Source: Myxococcus stipitatus (GTDB lineage: Bacteria > Myxococcota > Myxococcia > Myxococcales > Myxococcaceae). From it: a stretch of 64,000 nucleotides of DNA. The stretch is taken from assembly GCF_021412625.1 (NCBI RefSeq), contig NZ_JAKCFI010000001.1, forward strand, positions 310,001 to 374,000, given 5' to 3'. Below, one piece after another: positions 8,453 to 16,970 of this stretch. Each line of letters opens with the position of its first letter. Position 1 is the stretch's first letter. Under the pieces are notes generated by a model, which worked only from the letters and a program-made list of their open reading frames with translations, was not told the DNA's origin and searched no databases. A program made the translations under genes and the position numbers.

Positions 8453-8974
8453 ATGCGCCGCGGAACGTTGCTGCTGGGAATGCTGCTGTGGGGAGCGGCC
8501 TGTTCGTTGGGGCCGATGTCCGGCGAGGGCTCCACCCAATCGAGCGCCCTCGATGACGAGGAGGAGCGGCCCTGCGAGGCGCGGGAGGAGGTGGCGTGCA
8601 TTCCCGACGACTCCTCCGGCCTGTGCCCCCGCGTGGAGCCATGGCAGGTGTGCACCATCTGGATTTCGGAGGGGATCGAGGCGGTGAAGCCGCCCGTCTC
8701 GTGCATCCGTCGGAGGCAGTGGCTGAAGTTCCATCTCGAGGAGCCGGTGCCCGAGTCCATCCTCTACTTCGAGGGGGAGGGCAGCGACCTCATCTTCGTG
8801 GGCCACCCTTCGAGCAAGATCGAGCTGAGCGACTCCGCTGGCAGGACGTGGTGCGGGAAGGTCCGCGCGGACGCGAAGTGGCAGGACCATCTCTTCCAGG
8901 TCTCCTCGGGCCTCCCGGAGGGCGAGCCCGGCGAGCTGGAGGTGGTGAGGGATCCTGGCGAGGAAGGGGAGTGA
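8453..8974 (+). CDS. Hypothetical lipoprotein
   Basis: The 173-residue protein begins with a lipoprotein signal (MRRGTLLLGMLLWGAACSLG; lipidated Cys at about 17). The mature part has several Cys residues (PCEAREEVACIPDD, CPRVEPWQVC, VSCIRRRQW, WCGKVRADA), suggesting disulfides in a periplasmic or surface domain. A strong AAGGGGAGG ribosome site at 8432-8440 fits the ATG at 8453; GTG at 8450 is also possible. It starts 22 bases after the activator stop and may be co-transcribed with it. It ends 15 bases from the convergent kinase gene. No known domain was recognised. Confidence 0.7.
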   Translation: MRRGTLLLGMLLWGAACSLGPMSGEGSTQSSALDDEEERPCEAREEVACIPDDSSGLCPRVEPWQVCTIWISEGIEAVKPPVSCIRRRQWLKFHLEEPVPESILYFEGEGSDLIFVGHPSSKIELSDSAGRTWCGKVRADAKWQDHLFQVSSGLPEGEPGELEVVRDPGEEGE

Positions 8975-8989
8975 GCGGGGGGCTCCGGC

Positions 8990-11900
8990 TCACCGGGGAG
9001 ACTCCCGCGCGGAGGGCGAGGCGACGAGCAGGGCCGCGTGCGTGCGAGACAGCCTCGGGTGCCGCGTCAGCAGCGCTCGCAGCACCGCGCTGGCGCGGGC
9101 CTCCTGTCCGGGATGTTCCCGAGGGGACGCGCGGCCCTGGGTGAGCTCCAGCGCGGCGTGGAGGGCCTGGGCCTCGATGTCCCCGGGGCGGACGGCGAGG
9201 ACCTCGCGTGACAGGGCGAGGCCCCGCGTCAGCACGTCGCCCGCGTCGCGCCCGCTCCTCGCCCGCGCGAGGCTCCAGTCGAGGTGGAGGCGCGCGAGCG
9301 CGCGCCGGTCGTCCCGCGGCTGGGAGCTCACCGCGAGCACGTCCTCGTGGGCCCGGGCCGCTCGTTCGAAGGCGGCCTCGACGTCGAGCCCCGTTCGCGC
9401 GCTCCACGCGGCGCGCGTGTCATGGGTCCGCGCGAGCGCGCGGCGCGCCTCCTCGCTCCGGGCGTTCCTCGACAGGGCCTCCGTCAGGGCGGCGGCCGCG
9501 GCGTCGAGTTCCGGTCGCGGGTCCTCGCCTCGGGTGAGCGCGATGTCGGCGAGCAGCCGGTGCGCCTGCCCCAGGTTGGCCCTGGCGGCGGCCAGGGCGG
9601 GCTCCAGCGCGAGCGCGGCGCGGGCCTCCCGCATCGCCGCGCGGGCGTCCTCGCGAGCATCCTCGCCCCGTGCCAGGTGGTGGTCGGCGCGAGCGGCCAG
9701 GGCCTCGGAGAGGTTGCTGTGGGGGAGCCCCTGCTTCGGCGCGAGCGCCACGGCGCGCGTGAGCGACGCGTGCGCGAGCGTCAGGAAGGGCAGCGCCTCC
9801 TCCTCGCGGGACGCCGCCTCCCGCGCCTGCTCCAGCCGCAGGAGTCCCAGGCCGCCGTGGAGCGGTGGCACGGCGTCGTTGAGGGCCAGCGCGCGCTGAT
9901 ACGACGCGAGCGCCTGTCGCAGCGCCGGGCGGGCATCGCCTCCACCGTCTCGCAGGCGGGCGGCGCGCAGCGCGTGGACCTGGGCCTCGTAGAAGTGGCT
10001 CACCAGGTTGCCGGGGTTGAGCGTGCGCGCCTTCTCCAGGGCCTGTCGTGCCCGCTCCAGGTCCGCCTCCGCGTCCCGCGTGCGGGGATGGGTGGCGCGC
10101 TTGAAGTACGCGCTGCCCAGGTTGATCCACGCGTCCGGCAGGTGCTCGTCGATGCGGATGGCCGTGAGGTAGGCGTCGATGGCGCGCCCCCGGTTGTCGA
10201 GCGAGTCCTCGCCCACGGAGTCCTCGTGGTCGGCCCACACCTTGAAGATGAGGCCGAGGTTGGAGTGATAGTCGTAGCCCCGCTCCTCGGGGGCCACGCC
10301 CTCGAAGGCGTCGATGGCCCGGCGCAGCAGGTCGCGCGGGTCCTGGCTGTGGGCCTGCCTGTCCCGCGCGGCCTGCCACAGGGCGAGCCCCAGGGCGTGC
10401 CGGGCCTCGCTGCGCGCCGGGTCCACGGCGAGCGCCGCGTCGGCCGCCGCGCGCGCCGCCTCCAGCGCCGCCGCCGCGTCCTCGCCCCGCCGTCCGCGGA
10501 ACTCCGCGAGCCGACGGTAGAGGTGGGCCTTGCGCACCAGCGAGGGGAGGTGATGGGGGGAGGCGGTGAGTCCGCGTCCGAGCGCCTCGAGGGCCCGCTC
10601 GAGGTGGGGTGTCACGTCTCCCTGCCCGTAGAGGCCCATGCGCAGGGCCAGCAGCTCGACGCCCGCCAGGGCCAGGTGCGCCTCGGGCAGGCTCTCCGCG
10701 ATGGCCGCCGCGCGCGCATGGGCGAGCCGCGCGGCGTCCAGGTCCTCCCGCGCGCGGTCGAGCTGGCCCGCGTCCCAGTGGCTGGTGGCCCGCGCCACCA
10801 GGACGTCGCCGCGCAGGAGGGAGGCCTCGAAGAACCACGGCAGCCGGTCCCCGAGCGCGTCGAGCCGCGCCAGCGCGTCCCCGTACCGCTCCTCGTGGAA
10901 GGCGAGCAGCGCGGAGACATATTCGGCCGGGGGGATGTCGGCGCCCTCCGCCCTCCTCAGCCAGGACAGGGCGGGCTCGCGGTACTGCGCCGCCAGCTCT
11001 CCCCGGCGCGCCTTCCGCTCCGCGGCGGGCAGGTGCTCCTGGGTCCGCAGCTTCTCCAGGTAGAGCTGCCCGAGCGCCAGGGCCAGCGCGCACGCGACGC
11101 GAGGCGTGCGCGCGCCGTGCGCCCAGGCCTCCTCCAGGTGCGCGCGCGCGCGCGCCGGCTCGCCCACCGCCAGCCAGCCCCGCCCCAGGGCCTCGTTGCC
11201 GGGACCGAGCGCGCGCTCGCCGCCCTCGCGCATCTCCCGCGCGATGTCCGCCAGCCGCGACTCCAGCTCGCGCCGCTCGTCGCGCGTGTCGTGCAGGCGC
11301 GCCAGCGCGGTGTAGCGGGCGCGGGCCTCCACCGACACGGCCAGCTCGGAGAAGCGGCGCGCGAGGTGCTCGCGCAGGTCCGCCTCCCTGCGCGCGAGCA
11401 CGGCCTGGAGCCCGGCGAGCAGCACCAGCACCCCGGCCGCCGCCACCACCGCGAGCCCGCGCCAGTGCTTGCGCGCGAAGCGCGACAGCCGGTAGCCGGT
11501 GCCCGCCAGGCGTGCGTGGACGGGCGCGCCATCGAGGAAGCGTTGCAGGTCCTCCGCGAGCGCCCGCGCGGAGTCGTACCGGTGGGCCCGGTCCTTCTCG
11601 AGGCACTTGAGGACGATGGCCTCCAGGTCCTCCGGCACGTCCGGCGCCAGCGCCCGCGGCGGTGTGGGCTCGTGCGTGGGGATGCGGTGGAGGACCTCCA
11701 GCGCGTTGCCGCCCGGCACCGGCGGCTGGCCCACCAGCAGGGCGTAGAGCGTGGCGCCCAGCGCGTAGACGTCCGCGCGCCGGTCCAACCGCCCCGCCTC
11801 GCCGCGGGCCTGCTCCGGCGCCATGAAGTGCGGCGTCCCGAGGACGTCGCCGGTGGCGGTGACGCCCTCGGTGGGCTCCTTCGCCAGCCCGAAGTCCATG

Positions 11901-12610
11901 ACGTACGGCTTCCATTGCCCGTCCGGGGTGCGCTCCACCACGATGTTGGAGGGCTTGAGGTCGCGGTGGATGAGGCCCGCGCGGTGCGCGGCGTGGACCC
12001 CCTCCGCGGCCTGGGCCAGCACCAGCGCCTTCTGCTCGGGGGAGAGCTGCCCGGCCAGCAGGTGCAGCGGCTGGCCGTCCACGTACTGCATGGCGATATA
12101 GGCGCGCCCCTGGACCTCGCCCACCTCGTACACCTTGCACACCCGCTCGTGGTCGACCCGCGCCTGGGCCTGCGCCTCCGCGATGAAGCGCCGCGCCCGG
12201 TCCGGCGCGTCGTCGCGGACGAACTTGAGCGCGACCTGCCTTCGCAGCACCGGGTCGTACACCAGGAAGACGCGCCCCATGCCCCCCTGTCCCAGGAAGC
12301 GCACCGGCACGTACCGCTCCCACCCCGGCACCGGGAAGGCCGGCGCCTCGTCCGCGCCGGACGGCGCCACCGCCCGCGAGGCCCCCGGGGCGGCGGTGGA
12401 CGGCCCCGCGAGGTCGGCCTGGGGGGCGGCTCGCGCGACGAGCTGGAGCGAGGCCAGCGTCCGCTCGGACAGCCGCCCCCGGGCCCGCAGCAGCTCCAGG
12501 GGAGAGCGGCCCTGCCTCGCCGCCTCCTCGCGCAGGACCTCGACCTCCGCCTCCGAGAGCAGTCCCTCGAAGAGCACCGCCCTCCACTCCGCCTCGTCGT
12601 CCTCTCGCAT
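8990..12610 (-). CDS. Membrane Ser/Thr protein kinase with C-terminal TPR array
   Basis: The protein has 1206 residues. The kinase domain (about 98-362) carries the glycine loop GQGGMGRVF (107-115), Lys129 in VALKF, the catalytic loop HRDLKPSN (215-222), DFG (239-241) and the APE motif (264-266), so it looks active. A single transmembrane helix at 384-404 follows. About 800 residues of TPR-like helical repeats come next (AWINLGSAYFKRA, LPHSNLSEALAARADHH), predicted outside the membrane. This PknB/Pkn-like layout is common in myxobacteria, where such kinases control development and FHA activators. The ATG at 12610 is preferred; the open frame upstream to 12862 lacks kinase-like sequence. The GC-rich TPR part makes long shadow frames on the other strand. 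Confidence 0.95.
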   Translation of the reverse strand: MREDDEAEWRAVLFEGLLSEAEVEVLREEAARQGRSPLELLRARGRLSERTLASLQLVARAAPQADLAGPSTAAPGASRAVAPSGADEAPAFPVPGWERYVPVRFLGQGGMGRVFLVYDPVLRRQVALKFVRDDAPDRARRFIAEAQAQARVDHERVCKVYEVGEVQGRAYIAMQYVDGQPLHLLAGQLSPEQKALVLAQAAEGVHAAHRAGLIHRDLKPSNIVVERTPDGQWKPYVMDFGLAKEPTEGVTATGDVLGTPHFMAPEQARGEAGRLDRRADVYALGATLYALLVGQPPVPGGNALEVLHRIPTHEPTPPRALAPDVPEDLEAIVLKCLEKDRAHRYDSARALAEDLQRFLDGAPVHARLAGTGYRLSRFARKHWRGLAVVAAAGVLVLLAGLQAVLARREADLREHLARRFSELAVSVEARARYTALARLHDTRDERRELESRLADIAREMREGGERALGPGNEALGRGWLAVGEPARARAHLEEAWAHGARTPRVACALALALGQLYLEKLRTQEHLPAAERKARRGELAAQYREPALSWLRRAEGADIPPAEYVSALLAFHEERYGDALARLDALGDRLPWFFEASLLRGDVLVARATSHWDAGQLDRAREDLDAARLAHARAAAIAESLPEAHLALAGVELLALRMGLYGQGDVTPHLERALEALGRGLTASPHHLPSLVRKAHLYRRLAEFRGRRGEDAAAALEAARAAADAALAVDPARSEARHALGLALWQAARDRQAHSQDPRDLLRRAIDAFEGVAPEERGYDYHSNLGLIFKVWADHEDSVGEDSLDNRGRAIDAYLTAIRIDEHLPDAWINLGSAYFKRATHPRTRDAEADLERARQALEKARTLNPGNLVSHFYEAQVHALRAARLRDGGGDARPALRQALASYQRALALNDAVPPLHGGLGLLRLEQAREAASREEEALPFLTLAHASLTRAVALAPKQGLPHSNLSEALAARADHHLARGEDAREDARAAMREARAALALEPALAAARANLGQAHRLLADIALTRGEDPRPELDAAAAALTEALSRNARSEEARRALARTHDTRAAWSARTGLDVEAAFERAARAHEDVLAVSSQPRDDRRALARLHLDWSLARARSGRDAGDVLTRGLALSREVLAVRPGDIEAQALHAALELTQGRASPREHPGQEARASAVLRALLTRHPRLSRTHAALLVASPSARESPR

Positions 12611-12686
12611 CGACGTTCCCGGGGCTGCGAAGTCCCGGCCCTTTCCGGGAATCACCGACCCCTGGTCTAGCACCGGAGGCCGTCGT

Positions 12687-12714
12687 CGCCCCCCTGTGCA
12701 GGTCCGGGGGGGCG
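12687..12714. repeat. GC hairpin before the small ORF
   Basis: CGCCCCCC (12687-12694) and GGGGGGCG (12707-12714) form a perfect 8-bp stem with a 12-base loop, in the divergent gap between the kinase and rsgA. It lies 60 bases before the 21-codon ORF and may be part of its 5' leader or an operator. Confidence 0.35.
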
Positions 12715-12774
12715 TTGATATGGAAGGGGCGTCGGGCGGCGAGGGTGCCGCCCCGCTTCGCCTTGGGAGGCACC

Positions 12775-12840
12775 ATGAACGCGGACCTTGATCTTGTCGC
12801 GGTGGGAGTCCTGAACGCCCGGAGGACGCGGGCCCGCTAG
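12775..12840 (+). CDS. 21-codon ORF upstream of rsgA, possible leader peptide
   Basis: ATG at 12775 runs to TAG at 12838-12840 and encodes 21 residues ending in the basic run NARRTRAR. A good ribosome site (TTGGGAGG, 12763-12770) lies 4 bases before the ATG, better than the site of most genes here. The frame is on the same strand as rsgA, about 100 bases upstream, and the space between holds a GGTGCC/GGCACC stem near the possible GTG start at 12902. It could be a regulatory leader peptide or a small protein; chance cannot be excluded without comparison. Confidence 0.35.
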   Translation: MNADLDLVAVGVLNARRTRAR

Positions 12841-12940
12841 GGCCCGTACGAAGGCCCGTCACAGCGCGGTCCGTTCACCCCCGGGTGCCCTGAAGAACCA
12901 GGTGCGCCACAGGCACCGCTCTGTCCGGAGTCTTCCTCTC

Positions 12941-14038
12941 TTGTCTCTCGAAAACCTCGGTTGGGGGCCCGACCAGGCCCAGTCCTTCTCCGTCGTCGTC
13001 TCGCAGTCCTCCCTTCCCCTCGTCCCCGGCCGCGTGGTGCGCCAGGAGCGGGGGCTGCTCACCGTCCAGATCGCCGAACGCACCCTGCGGGCGCGCACCG
13101 CGGGGCGGCTCCTCCACCTGGCCGCCGGAATCGAGTCGCTGCCCACCGTGGGCGACTGGGTGGCGCTCGTCATGCCTCCCGGAGGCGCGGGGGATGGCCT
13201 GCTCCAGGCCGTCCTGCCCCGCCGGGGCGTGCTCCAACGCCGGGAGGCCGGCAGCGAGCGTGACGGCCAGCTCATCGCCGCCAACCTCGACGTGGTGTTC
13301 GTGGTGACGGGGCTGGATGGCAACTTCAACCCGCGCCGCATCGAACGGGCGCTCGCCATGGCCTGGGGGAGTGGCGCGTCCCCCGTCGTCCTGCTCAGCA
13401 AGGCGGACCTCCTCCTGGTGGACGCCCAGGACGTCGTCGACGAGGTCTCCGCGCTGGCCCCCGGCGTCCCCGTGCTGGCGATGAGCGCGTGGACGGGCGA
13501 GGGACTCGACGCGGTCCGCGCCCTCATCCCCCCGCGGCACACGGCCGCGCTGCTCGGCTCGTCCGGGGTGGGCAAGTCCACCCTCGTCAACCAGTTGCTG
13601 GGTGAGACGCGCCTGGCCACCCAGGCCGTCAGCGCGCTGGACGACAGGGGGCGCCACACCACCACCCACCGGCAGCTCTTCGTCCTTCCTCATGGCGGGC
13701 TGCTCATCGACGGCCCGGGCATGCGGGAGCTGGGGCTGTGGGGCGAGGACGAGGACGAGGGCGTCGACCAGACCTTCGCGGACGTCCTCGCGCTCGCCGC
13801 GGAGTGTCGCTTCAACGACTGCCAGCACCAGCGCGAGCCCGGGTGCGCCGTGCGCGCCGCCGTCGCCTCGGGAACACTCCCCGAGGCGCGCCTCTCGAGC
13901 TTCGAGAAGCTACGACGGGAGCAGGCCTTCCAGGCCCGCCGCACCAACACGGCGGGGCAGCGCGAGCAGCGCCGCTTCGAGAAAAGCCGCTCCGTCCTGG
14001 GCTGGGAAATCACCCGCGCCAAGCGACGGAAGGACTGA
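12941..14038 (+). CDS. rsgA: Ribosome small-subunit-dependent GTPase RsgA
   Basis: RsgA (YjeQ/EngC) is a circularly permuted GTPase that checks late 30S ribosome maturation. The G4-like motif LLSKADL precedes the P-loop GSSGVGKSTL, and IDGPGMRELGLW supplies the G3 region, in the permuted order of the family. An N-terminal OB-like region holds the GRVVRQERG/TVGDWVAL stretches. The C-terminal zinc knuckle is CRFNDCQHQREPGC. I prefer the TTG at 12941 (365 residues, product starting SLENLGW like homologues), with CCGGAG about 10 bases upstream. GTG at 12902 would add 13 basic residues. Housekeeping ribosome biogenesis gene. Confidence 0.93.
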   Translation: MSLENLGWGPDQAQSFSVVVSQSSLPLVPGRVVRQERGLLTVQIAERTLRARTAGRLLHLAAGIESLPTVGDWVALVMPPGGAGDGLLQAVLPRRGVLQRREAGSERDGQLIAANLDVVFVVTGLDGNFNPRRIERALAMAWGSGASPVVLLSKADLLLVDAQDVVDEVSALAPGVPVLAMSAWTGEGLDAVRALIPPRHTAALLGSSGVGKSTLVNQLLGETRLATQAVSALDDRGRHTTTHRQLFVLPHGGLLIDGPGMRELGLWGEDEDEGVDQTFADVLALAAECRFNDCQHQREPGCAVRAAVASGTLPEARLSSFEKLRREQAFQARRTNTAGQREQRRFEKSRSVLGWEITRAKRRKD

Positions 14039-14116
14039 ATCCCCCGCCCGAAAATCGCCGGAAAATTCCCCGCTCAAGGATTTCGGCGGGGCGCGTTTGG
14101 AAGATTCGAAAGGTGG

Positions 14117-14439
14117 GGACACCGGGGCAGAGCCGCGGTGTCCAAGGGGCTCGGACGCAGAGCGTCCGACAGGCGGGTTGGGGGGGAGTGTCCGGGCGGT
14201 CCGCCGGCACTCGAGTTTTCGGACGCACGGCGTTCGATGAGGGAGCGAGCCGGGGGGCTCGCTGTCTCGAGTAGGGGGGCGCCCCTGGGGAGGGGCGTGG
14301 CTTCCGGAGGGGCCGCCGAGGGGCGGCCTCGGCTCGTGCCGGAGGTACGAATTCGAGCAGTCCACATACGGCGGGGAGCGCGTCGAGGGGGCGCGCTCCC
14401 CGTTGTTCTTTCCAGGGCCCGGCGTGGATGCCCGGGCCC
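14117..14439. repeat. Array of seven hairpins in a 413-base non-coding gap
   Basis: The gap 14039-14451 holds no convincing gene. It carries successive perfect stems: GGACACCG/CGGTGTCC (14117-14143), TCGGACGC/GCGTCCGA (14151-14169), AGCGAGCC/GGCTCGCT (14244-14263), CGCCCCT/AGGGGCG (14280-14297), GGCCGCC/GGCGGCC (14311-14328), the 10-bp terminator-like stem (14373-14401) and GGGCCCGG/CCGGGCCC (14415-14439). Loops are 3-11 bases. This is more ordered than the other intergenic gaps. It could be a structured RNA, a long 3' untranslated region of rsgA, or a decayed repeat element. Confidence 0.5.
14373..14412 (+). terminator. Rho-independent terminator candidate
   Basis: GGGGAGCGCG (14373-14382) and CGCGCTCCCC (14392-14401) make a perfect 10-bp stem with a 9-base loop. 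On the plus strand it is followed by GTTGTTCTTTCC, a moderate T-tract. It would end transcripts coming from rsgA or from the hairpin-rich stretch. Confidence 0.6.
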
Positions 14440-14451
14440 CGGAGGCGGGCG

Positions 14452-14994
14452 CTACTTGGACTCGGGCCCGGCGGGCATGACCATGAGGCGCTGGCCCTCG
14501 TCACCCGTGAGCACCGTGCCCTGGGCCTTCTGCTGCTCGACGGTGGGCTCGCCGGTGGCGAAAGTGGACACCTTCACCATGCGGCGGCCCTGGAAGGAGC
14601 CGGTGACGGACACCACCAGGTGCGACTGCCCGGTGCCGGGGGTGTAGTCCACGTCGAACTCCGTGGTGGCCTCCGCGTTGAAGCGGCCGCCGGCCACGGG
14701 CGTGGCGTTGCTCTTCACGGCCAGGCCATCCACGCCGGAGACGTCCACCTGGACCTTGCTGGCCGGCGCGGCGAAGCGCACCGTCACGTGGGCCTTGCCG
14801 TCCGCGAGCCGGGCGTCGACCTCCACCGGGGCGGCGGGCTTGGCGGTGTTGTGGGGGGCGGCGTCCAGCGCGGCCGCCTGCTGGGACTCCTCCGCCGAAC
14901 CGTCGACGGGGGTGTTCTGCGAGGGAGAGGTGCAGGCCACCGGCGCCATGAGCGCGAGGAGGCCGGAGAGGACCGCGGGGGCGAAGCGATTCAT
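14452..14994 (-). CDS. Hypothetical lipoprotein
   Basis: The 180-residue protein has a lipoprotein signal (MNRFAPAVLSGLLALMAPVAC, lipidated Cys21) and a low-complexity Ala/Pro/Gln linker. A beta-rich domain follows, containing VTVRFAAPASKVQVDVSGVDGL and LVVSVTGSFQGRRM-type strands that resemble an Ig-like or bacterial adhesin fold. An AGGAG site six bases before the ATG supports this start. It lies 38 bases downstream of the HExxH lipoprotein gene on the same strand and is probably in its operon. No known family was recognised. Function unknown. Confidence 0.7.
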   Translation of the reverse strand: MNRFAPAVLSGLLALMAPVACTSPSQNTPVDGSAEESQQAAALDAAPHNTAKPAAPVEVDARLADGKAHVTVRFAAPASKVQVDVSGVDGLAVKSNATPVAGGRFNAEATTEFDVDYTPGTGQSHLVVSVTGSFQGRRMVKVSTFATGEPTVEQQKAQGTVLTGDEGQRLMVMPAGPESK

Positions 14995-15032
14995 GGGAGC
15001 TCCTGGTGAGGCCGGGCGTGTCCGCGGGGCGC

Positions 15033-16655
15033 TCATTGACTGGTGATGGAAAGCGCGGCCGTGTAGGACCCCGAGCTGGTCTTGTAGCCCGTCAACGCCA
15101 GCACGTAGGTCACGTCCGCGCGGCTGGCGAAGCTGAAGGCCTCCGTGCCCAGGATGGTGTCGTCGGCGGAGCCGGCCACCTCGCCGTTGGCCAGGGCCTC
15201 GATGCCCAGGTCCTCGGTGGCGTTGGTCGCCTTCACGGTGATGGTCCGCCCCGTGCCGGTGAAGACGAAGTACCGGTTCTGGACCTGGTTGTTGTACGGC
15301 GCGCCACCCGGCAGCGACAGCGTCGCGCTGTAGGGCACCGTCACGTTCGTGTACATGGCCGCCAGCCGCGAGTCCCCCTCGCCGAAGGCGGAGCGGATGG
15401 AGCCGATCTGGTAGTGCGCGGCCAGCCTGTCCACGTCCGCGGCGTTGACGCCGGGCTGGGCCTTGAGCCCGTGGATGAACGAGCCCACCGTCGTGAAGGC
15501 GGGGGTCGTCCTCTGGGGACCCACCAGCACGTCGTAGATGATGCCCAGGTCGAGGTTGACCTGGTCGTACGCGGCCTCGGTGCCCGTGGGGCCGTCGAAC
15601 AAGTCGTAGAGCAAGCGCATGATGCTCGTTTCGGAGAAGACGCCGGGGCTGGTGTCGTCGGTCGGCGTGGGGGCCGTCTCCATGTCGAAGCCGAAGGCGC
15701 CCATCGTGCCGCCGCTGCTCCACGACGTGTCGGCGTAGATGCTGCTCGGCAGGAGGATGGCGGACAGGCCGTTGCCGTAGCCCTCGCCGAACGCGACGCG
15801 CGGGTCCAGCACGTCGCCGCTGGCGTGGGGCCCGCCGATGCTGTCCGAGCGCGACAGGTTCGATTCGAAGAAGTGCCCCCACTCGTGGACGATGACGTGG
15901 TCGTCGAACTCGTCGGTGTCCGCGCCCTCCTTGCCCAGCACGTAGATTTCGTTCTCCTTCGGGTTGAAGTGCGAGGTGCCGATCCTCCCGGCGGACGCCC
16001 CGGCCCCGCCGCTCTGCGGGACGTTGTTGGGGCTCCAGTTCACCTTCAACGCGGGGAAGTTGACGGGGCGCACGTCCATGAAGGCGTGGGACGCGGTGTA
16101 CATGCTGTCCAGGATGGCGAAGGGCGCCGCCAGGCGCTGGCTGGCCGTGTAGGACCGGCCGGACCAGCCGTGGGTGGCGTGGATGCTCTTGGAGGTGGTG
16201 CCCACGGTGAGCGGGGTGCCCACGGCCCAGATGGCGCTGCCGTTCGTGTTGTCCTCCACCTGGATGACCGGGTCGGTCGTCTTGGCGAGCGCGTACAGCG
16301 TCACGCTGCTGCCCTCGGCCGCGTCGTAGGTCAACGAGAAGTTGCCCTGCTCGTCCGTCGTCGTCTCCGCGATGAGCGTGGTGCCCTTGCGCACCTGGAC
16401 GACGCCGTTGCGCACCGGCTTCACCGTCGACTGGGAGAAGGCCAGGGTGCCGGTGTCGGTGATGGGCGAATACGTCGCCGGGACGAAGTCGAACGTCACC
16501 TTGCCGGAGACGGTGCTGGTGACGGTGGGGCCGCCATCCCCGTCGCCATCGTCGTCGTCGTCCTTGTCCCCGGAGCAGGCGACCAGCGCGAGGCCGAGCG
16601 CGAGCGCCAGCATCGAGCGGGCCCGGTTCCCGGCTGATTTGCGAGACACGTACAT
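15033..16655 (-). CDS. Putative zinc-metalloprotease lipoprotein
   Basis: The 540-residue protein has a lipoprotein signal ending in LALVAC (Cys27), then an acidic linker with five consecutive Asp, and an Ig/CarboxypepD-like beta domain to about residue 135 (GVVQVRKGTTLIAETTTD). The catalytic region has HEWGH at 257-261 and a Glu at 291 (FGEGYGN), consistent with a gluzincin HExxH...E zinc site. A C-terminal beta domain (TVKATNATEDLGIEAL) resembles a pre-peptidase C-terminal domain. A GGGGGAGG ribosome site precedes the ATG at 16655. It is probably a surface protease, but the subfamily and substrate are unknown. The small lipoprotein downstream is likely its operon partner. Confidence 0.75.
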   Translation of the reverse strand: MYVSRKSAGNRARSMLALALGLALVACSGDKDDDDDGDGDGGPTVTSTVSGKVTFDFVPATYSPITDTGTLAFSQSTVKPVRNGVVQVRKGTTLIAETTTDEQGNFSLTYDAAEGSSVTLYALAKTTDPVIQVEDNTNGSAIWAVGTPLTVGTTSKSIHATHGWSGRSYTASQRLAAPFAILDSMYTASHAFMDVRPVNFPALKVNWSPNNVPQSGGAGASAGRIGTSHFNPKENEIYVLGKEGADTDEFDDHVIVHEWGHFFESNLSRSDSIGGPHASGDVLDPRVAFGEGYGNGLSAILLPSSIYADTSWSSGGTMGAFGFDMETAPTPTDDTSPGVFSETSIMRLLYDLFDGPTGTEAAYDQVNLDLGIIYDVLVGPQRTTPAFTTVGSFIHGLKAQPGVNAADVDRLAAHYQIGSIRSAFGEGDSRLAAMYTNVTVPYSATLSLPGGAPYNNQVQNRYFVFTGTGRTITVKATNATEDLGIEALANGEVAGSADDTILGTEAFSFASRADVTYVLALTGYKTSSGSYTAALSITSQ

Positions 16656-16970
16656 TCCGTCCTCCCCCTGCCTTTCACGGTGAATGGGTGGGCCGCATTC
16701 TCGGCGGGTCGTCTCCGAACAGCAAACACGACCGACGTGTCTCCAGGCGCGTCGCGGAGATTTCCAGTCACGCGGGGTGGCGGGCGAGCGCCCGTTCCCC
16801 GGTGTTCGCGGTGAAGGAGGGGCTTGCCCCATGGGGCCGGGAGGGGGGCATGGGTTGGCGGCGCGGTGGGGCGGCGCCACCGTGAAGGAGTCACCGCGCG
16901 CTCGCGCGTGACGTGCCCTCGACCGAGGGCGCACTCGGGGGAGCGGGGCCCTGATTCGTCGTCACCCACC
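16656..16970. other. Divergent intergenic region with dyads
   Basis: This 315-base gap separates the metalloprotease gene from the divergent PAS kinase and holds no gene I can support. It contains a compound hairpin at 16773-16801 (CGGGG/CCCCG outer arms, CGGGCG/CGCCCG inner arms) and a dyad GCCCTCG/CGAGGGC at 16915-16930, about 40 bases before the kinase ATG. These are candidate regulator-binding sites; promoters for both genes should lie here. Confidence 0.35.

Noticed and set aside
9284-12670. 1128-codon open frame on the plus strand
   Set aside because: It lies antisense to the Ser/Thr kinase and TPR region, which has clear motifs; composition is a Gly/Arg/Val shadow.
14340-14372. tRNA-like end in the hairpin-rich gap
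   Set aside because: A TTCGAG stretch suggests a T-arm, but no acceptor stem or anticodon arm can be drawn.
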